Of a stretch of DNA of 64,000 bases, positions 59,569-64,000 are shown piece by piece. Each line of letters begins with the position of its first letter. The stretch's first letter is position 1. The notes beneath the pieces were generated by a model, which saw only the letters and a list, made by a program, of their open reading frames with translations, was not told the origin of the DNA and made no database searches. The stretch lies in the NCBI RefSeq assembly GCF_016745505.1, contig NZ_JAERUC010000172.1, positions 1-64,000 on the forward strand, given 5' to 3'. The position numbers and the translations under genes are program-made. The stretch comes from Streptomyces silvae (GTDB taxonomy: Bacteria > Actinomycetota > Actinomycetes > Streptomycetales > Streptomycetaceae).

Positions 59569-61413
59569 GTGCGTGAACTGCCCATGTTCGAACGTCTTTA
59601 CCCCGATGTCCAGCTGACGTCCCCCTCGGAGAGGTTCGCGCTGCGGTGCGACTCGGAGGGTGTCGCCGTGGTCACGGACACCGACCGCGGTCAGGTCGTC
59701 TGGCGTGCGGGCGCAGCTGGACAGCTGTTTCTCGGACACGGGTACGAGGTCGTCGTCGAGGGCGGGGAGAACGACGACACGGTCTGGCGCTCCGGTTTCG
59801 CCGCGCCCGGGGCGCAGTACCTCATCCTCACGGATGCCGGAGAGCTGGAACTCCTGGACCGCACACACGTCCGCCTGGGCAACATACGCACCGGACTCAC
59901 CCACCCTGTGCCGCTCGGAGAAGCGGCGCCCGCGGCTGCCATCACCCGGGATGCGTATCTGGTCAGGGAGGGCAAGACGCGGCGGACAGTGGCCCGCGAG
60001 CAGGACGGATGGCTGCGGGTCTGCGAGTACGGGAAGGGCGGGGGTATGAGCTACGCGCTGACCCGTCCACTGGTCGACTGGTTCGAACAGGAAGACACCG
60101 TGCTCACCTGGCGCCGGCACCTGGCGGGTGGTTCCACATCCAAAAGCTTGATGCTGTGCCTGGTCGACTCCTCCGGGACCGTCCTGTGGCACGAAGGCAC
60201 CCAACGCCCGCATGGACCGGTCCCCCCGGGAGAGCCCTACGCGTACGGTGGGCCCGCGTTGGAGGTGGGAGGGCGCTTGCGCAACCAGTCCCTGACGTCT
60301 CCCGCCGGTACGCACACACTGGCTCACCAGGGCTACGGCGATCTGACTCTGTACTGCCACACCGAGCGCCGTGCCGTGTGGTCGACCGGCACTGGGTGGG
60401 TGGACGGAGGATGGGCCGAGCTCTCCGAGGACGGTGTCCTCTCGGTCCGCAACACCCATGGTGTCCCGGTGTGGAGTTCCGGCCCGTCCGGTTCGGGGGC
60501 CCGCCGGCTCGTGGTCGGTGATGACGGCCGTGCCGAACTGCGTGACGTGGACGGCCGGTCGGTGTGGTCAACAGGCCCACACACGGCATGCCACGGCCCC
60601 ACGGCCGACGCCCCGCGGGGTGCCGTGCTGCGCCGAGGACAGACGCTCGGACGGCACTCCCTCACCTCCCCCGACGGAAGCACCGTGCTCGGACACTGGG
60701 ACGAACGCCGCCTCGTTCTGTTCGGGGCCGACCAGTCCTGGCTCTGGTACGTGCACCTCGGCGAAGCGGCCGAGCCCGGACTGCGACTCGACGAGGACGG
60801 CATGCTGCGCGTTCTCGGCGACGAACGCCCACCGCTGGGCGGACCGGCCGACGAACTGCGTGTCGAGGAGGGCGGAGTGGTCCTGTGCCGTGCCGACGGC
60901 ACCGTCGTCTGGCGCGACGGCGAGGCGGTGGCCGAGCCCGCCGCCACCCCGAACCCACCCGCACAGGGAGGACTCGTGAAGAGCCTGCCGGACACGGACG
61001 AGACCCTGCTGATCCGCACCGACTTCTCCGACCCGACCGCTTGGCAAGTTCTGCTCACGACCGTCATGACACCGAACCAGGACGGCTTCCTCGCGAACGT
61101 CCACCCAGTGGATGATCTCGCCTATCGCGACCTGACGACCGAGCAGATCCTCTCGGCCGCACGCGAGGTGGACACCGATCTGTTCATTGTGGCCGATAAG
61201 ACCGCCCTCACGGCGCCGGAGATGCCGCTGCTGGCCCTCCTGCTCTTCGACGAGAACGACGAATGTGAGGAGAGTGAGGCCAGGCAGGAGCACGGCCAAC
61301 TCCGAGTCTTCGCCACAGAACTGTGGTCGGTCGAGAACAATATCTCCCTCGCCAACATGGATTGGGAGGACTTCGAGAACGCCGCCGACAACGGTGTCTT
61401 CCGGGGCTTCTGA
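59569..61413 (+). CDS. bulb-type lectin repeats fused to a DUF6924 domain
   Basis: This 614-residue protein has no signal peptide. Its first 460 residues form repeated beta-rich units with the bulb-lectin pattern (LTSPSERFALRCDSEG, QSLTSPAGTHTLAHQGYGDL, RHSLTSPDGSTVLGHWDERRL, and WSTG/WSSG-type turns). Residues from about 475 fit DUF6924: DETLLIRTDFSDPTAW, VDDLAYRDLT, and the end ENNISLANMDWEDFENAADNGVFRGF (core VENNISLANMDWEDF). The start is GTG 59569 after AGGAG and GAGGG. Bulb lectins bind mannose-like sugars; a toxin or immunity role is possible but unproven. It stands alone. Confidence 0.8.
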   Translation: MRELPMFERLYPDVQLTSPSERFALRCDSEGVAVVTDTDRGQVVWRAGAAGQLFLGHGYEVVVEGGENDDTVWRSGFAAPGAQYLILTDAGELELLDRTHVRLGNIRTGLTHPVPLGEAAPAAAITRDAYLVREGKTRRTVAREQDGWLRVCEYGKGGGMSYALTRPLVDWFEQEDTVLTWRRHLAGGSTSKSLMLCLVDSSGTVLWHEGTQRPHGPVPPGEPYAYGGPALEVGGRLRNQSLTSPAGTHTLAHQGYGDLTLYCHTERRAVWSTGTGWVDGGWAELSEDGVLSVRNTHGVPVWSSGPSGSGARRLVVGDDGRAELRDVDGRSVWSTGPHTACHGPTADAPRGAVLRRGQTLGRHSLTSPDGSTVLGHWDERRLVLFGADQSWLWYVHLGEAAEPGLRLDEDGMLRVLGDERPPLGGPADELRVEEGGVVLCRADGTVVWRDGEAVAEPAATPNPPAQGGLVKSLPDTDETLLIRTDFSDPTAWQVLLTTVMTPNQDGFLANVHPVDDLAYRDLTTEQILSAAREVDTDLFIVADKTALTAPEMPLLALLLFDENDECEESEARQEHGQLRVFATELWSVENNISLANMDWEDFENAADNGVFRGF

Positions 61414-61919
61414 CCTTGGCAGGATCTAAGGGGCGTCCCGCAACGCATCAGATGAGTCGAGCATCCTCCGTCAGGCTGCCGATGTGTGGGTCATCGAGCC
61501 GTACGGGGCTGGTTTCCGGGGCTGCGAGGCCCGTGCGACCGGCGCATGCCTGACCCTGTCGGAGGCAAACCGGTGGGCCGGTTCTGCGTGAGCGTACCGG
61601 TGCGCAGCTTCGTGAGGGTGCCGATCGGAAACCATTCCCCTGTCAGCGGCGGTCGAACCGCTGGATCGATGGCGGGCTGCCTGTTGCCCGAGCCGAGAAT
61701 TCCATCAGGATGCCTACTCGTGTGGCGGCGACATGCCAGAACGCCTCTGCGAAGGGGGCGACGCCGTCGTTCACATCCTGGAGGGCTGCCCCGGGACGGA
61801 GCGCCCCTACGATTCGAACCCGTTGAGTGTCCTCCAGTCATCCGGACGCCTCAGTCCCGCGACGAAGCAGCGGTCGCGGTCGGCCGACCTCCTCGCGGAA
61901 CGAGGGAGAGGATCGGAGT
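61414..61919. other. intergenic region after the lectin gene
   Basis: I see no gene, strong hairpin or repeat that I can support in these 506 bases. Short frames are present but have weak codon bias. GGAG occurs just before the acetate kinase relic. Confidence 0.45.
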
Positions 61920-62290
61920 GTGCGTACACGAACCGGGCCGGTACTGGTGGCTGACGCGGGGTCATCGAGCCTGCGTCTGACGATCTTCGGCGACGGTGGT
62001 CACGTCCTCAACGAACACCACAGTGTGTCCCCGCCAGGCAGAGGGGGGAAAGCCAAGCGCTGCGGCAGCTGCTGGAGGAAGGACCGCCTCCTGCAGCTGC
62101 GGCACACCGTATCGTCCACGGGGGACCGGAGCTGCGCAGCCACACTCTGCTGATCGACGCTGTCCGTGCCCGCTTGACCCAGGTGGCAGACTTCGCGCCC
62201 TTGCACGTCCCGAAAGCGCTGACCGTGGTGGACACGGCCCGGAATCTGCTGCCGGGAGTTCCCCATGTCGCCCATGCTGGCCTACGCGGT
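61920..62290 (+). pseudogene. ackA: acetate kinase relic (frameshifted and truncated)
   Basis: From GTG 61920 the frame reads PVLVADAGSSSLRLTIFGD, the AckA N-terminal phosphate-binding strand. Around a run of six G near 62041-62046 the frame is lost. It resumes one base over with ALRQLLEEGPPPAAAAHRIV and then HGGPELRSHTLLIDAV, FAPLHVPKAL and LLPGVPHVA, all AckA-like. The sequence leaves the family before the DTAF motif; two thirds of the gene are missing. Confidence 0.75.
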
Positions 62291-62923
62291 CTTTCCCGCG
62301 TGGGAGACGCCCCGGCTACGGGAGCGGCTGGCGGCCTGGCTTGCGGCCAACGGCTGCCACGCGGCGGCAGTGCTCCGCCACTTCGCCGAACCGACCGCGG
62401 AACGCCGTGCCGACATGCGCAGCGCCCAACTCGCGAGCAGAAGAGCCCGCGCAGCCTGGCAGGAGGCTTACGACCGGGCACAACAGGAACCGGCTCGCCC
62501 CAGGGGCCTGACTGCGCAAGAGGCGAAGGACGTTCAGGAGGCGCTCAAAGGTTTCGACAGAGCAGCAACGCTTATGGAGAGCCGCGTCCCGCACGACGAC
62601 AACCCTTCCGCTCCGAGGTGGAGGAGTTGGCCGAAGCCCTGGAATCGGACACGGAGCAGGCGGCAGCCGCTATGCGCGAGCACAGGCACCCGAACTGGGC
62701 ACGCGTGGAGAAGGCCCTCCAGACACGGGAAAGAGCCGGTGTCCGGAGCCCAGCTCTACGGAGCGAGGCAGACCGGCAGAAACACGCCTTGGAAAACCTT
62801 GCGACAGCCGTGAGCCGCACCCCCTTGGAGCGCGATGTCGGCTCCCTGCGCGAGGACCAGCGAGTGCGGGAAGCGGTGGAGGCTCAAGGCGATGGTTCGG
62901 AACCCGCGCACCGGGGTGGATGA
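62265..62923 (+). pseudogene. frameshifted alpha-helical gene of unknown family
   Basis: Frame A (62265-about 62585) has good codon bias and encodes helical, Arg/Glu-rich sequence (TAERRADMRSAQLASRRARA, TAQEAKDVQEALKGFDRAA). Near 62585-62600 coding character moves to another frame with FRSEVEELAEALESDTEQAA and RVEKALQTRERAG. Together they look like one coiled-coil protein broken by a frameshift. I do not recognise it. Confidence 0.45.
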
Positions 62924-63381
62924 CCACCTGCCGCAGCAGGCGTGCGCCCCGCTTCCGAGGTCCGCCTGGTCCGACAGATGGCCAAGATGAGGGAACGTCA
63001 CGCTCAGGACGCAGCGATCAGTCGGTGGGTTGCCCGCTCCGCGGTCCAAGCCCTGACGACTTCCTCTCTCGTAACCCTTTGGACCGAGGTCTCCTTTGCG
63101 GAGACCTGTCGGCCCTCCCCTCCCTTGTGTGCAGGCTCGCCACCGTCACGGGCTGTCGGCCAGGGATCCACTGTCCTCTGCCCAAGATCCGGGCCATACT
63201 CGGCCCAGCCGCCTGCAGTGCGGTCGAATCACGACCGTTGCCGCTGGTCAGTAACCACGCGAGTCGTGTACCACCGGCAGACAAAGAATCTGCTATCAGA
63301 TGTGACACGCTCGCCTGGCGCCCACTGGGGCTACCCAGTTGGTACGGCCGGAGGATCCCTCTACAGTCACAACAGAGCAGC
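62924..63381. other. gene-free region upstream of the YjbQ tail
   Basis: These 458 bases have lower GC than the flanks and no supported gene. No tRNA, att-like direct repeat or hairpin could be shown by eye. Confidence 0.45.
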
Positions 63382-63806
63382 TCACTGGCCGAGGAAGCTC
63401 AGACGGACGCTGCGGTTGGTGTTGCTCGTGTTTGTATCCACCAGGCACACCGACTGCCACGTCCCCAGCTCCAGCCTCCCCCCGACCACCGGCAGCGTCG
63501 CGTGCGGCGGTACCAGCGCCGGCAGTACGTGGTCGCGGCCGTGGCCCGGGCTGCCGTGGCGGTGGCGCCAGCGGTCGTCGGCGGGGAGCAGCGTCTGCAG
63601 GGTCGTGAGGAGGTCGTCGTCCTGCCGGCTCCGGTCTCCAGGATCGCGATCCCGGCGGTGGCGTGCGGGACGAAGACGTTGAGCAGGCCGTCCCGCCCGT
63701 GAGCGGTGCGGTCGAGGAACTGCGTGCACTCCTCCGTCAGGTCCAGGACCGTCTCGGTCCGTCCCGTGGTGAGGCTCAGCACGTACGTGGCAAAGGTGTC
63801 GGACAT
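63382..63806 (-). pseudogene. yjbQ: YjbQ/UPF0047 gene with a single-base frameshift
   Basis: The N-terminal half is in one frame (TYVLSLTTGRTETVLDLT, LLNVFVPHATAGIAILETG). The rest is in another (DDDLLTTLQTLLPADDRW, HRHGSPGHGRDHVLPALVPP, LELGTWQSVCLVDTN). The switch falls at about 63619-63624, where one base appears to be missing in GGCAG-GACGACGAC. UPF0047 proteins have a conserved Glu and HGSPGH motif and weak thiamine-phosphate-synthase activity. It could be a sequencing error; otherwise the gene is dead. Confidence 0.75.
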
Positions 63807-63881
63807 GGCTCCATTCTCTCGCTGCCGGGGCGGGCCGTGCCCGCCGGGAAGATCCCGGGCGCGCCCCGGGTTGGTAGAAGC

Positions 63882-64000
63882 GTGAACAACTTCGGAACGA
63901 GTGAGCCGGCCGTCGTCGTCATCGGCGCGGGGCAGGCGGGGCTGTCCGCCGCCTATCACCTGGCGCGCACCGGTCTCGAGCCCGACCGGGACTTCGTCGT
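63882..64000 (+). CDS. FAD/NAD(P)-dependent oxidoreductase, N-terminal fragment
   Basis: Only about 40 residues lie in the window: after a short lead, VVVIGAGQAGLSAAYHLARTG gives the GxGxxG dinucleotide-binding fold of flavin monooxygenases and related oxidoreductases (core VVVIGAGQAGLSAAYHL). GTG 63882 is the likely start. It is divergent from the YjbQ gene by 75 bases. The substrate cannot be judged. Confidence 0.8.
   Translation, partial: MNNFGTSEPAVVVIGAGQAGLSAAYHLARTGLEPDRDFV

Noticed and set aside
1..64000. tRNA, rRNA or CRISPR array
   Set aside because: I scanned for tRNA-like cloverleaves and regularly spaced short repeats and found none I could support.

Overview
The window is high-GC actinobacterial chromosome, almost certainly Streptomyces. 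GC is strongly biased to third codon positions, GTG starts and ATGA/GTGA overlaps are frequent, and several families are typical of the genus: DUF6243, a spore-associated protein, a gamma-butyrolactone-receptor-like TetR, a PAS/GAF/PP2C phosphatase and chitin-sugar hydrolases with DasR-like operators. Gene content is accessory and regulatory rather than core, which fits a chromosome arm. All statements come from reading the sequence and recalling families; no search was run.

Left part (1-10154). A minus-strand operon holds a DUF1684 protein and a complete peptide/nickel-type ABC importer (lipoprotein, two permeases, two ATPases; the last ATPase is cut by the window edge). Next come a DJ-1/PfpI protein, dhaK-dhaL without dhaM, a HAD phosphatase and an orphan gamma-butyrolactone-receptor-like regulator. 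From 10163 to 24309 lie an acyl-CoA oxidase, a MarR gene divergent from a second-type enolase with twin operators, a GH20/GH84 pair of secreted N-acetylglucosaminidases around a DasR-like box, a YCII protein, a cysteine-synthase-like enzyme, an EntS-type exporter behind an iron box, and a Ser/Thr kinase with a beta-propeller sensor.

The most unusual block is 25127-33588. A SEFIR-domain effector ends in a short Gly/Asn-rich motif. It is translationally coupled to a STAND NTPase with TPRs whose N-terminus carries the matching motif. Two further proteins carry the same N-terminal motif: a second full-length STAND-TPR protein and a short paralogue that has lost its Walker A lysine and its whole sensor. 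A small membrane protein is divergent from the effector. This looks like an NLR-type immune or conflict module that signals through a shared amyloid-like motif.

From 33999 to 53115: a spore-associated secreted protein, a methyltransferase, decayed sugar-metabolism genes, a PAS-PAS-GAF-PP2C phosphatase, an MFS-TetR operon, a DUF3291 protein, a TipA-like MerR regulator, DUF6243, a GNAT, an ECF41 sigma factor divergent from a DoxX gene behind a matching promoter, a sensor kinase/response-regulator/PP2C cluster, and a light-repair pair (spore photoproduct lyase-like and Fe-S 6-4-type photolyase).

Right part (53116-64000). An IS110 remnant and an EF-hand protein precede a tight four-gene operon: an MfnB-type furan synthase, aldehyde dehydrogenase, zinc alcohol dehydrogenase and methyltransferase. 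That combination suggests a small furan natural product. A bulb-lectin/DUF6924 protein follows. The rest is decaying: an acetate kinase relic, a frameshifted coiled-coil gene and a frameshifted YjbQ gene, then the start of a flavin-dependent oxidoreductase.
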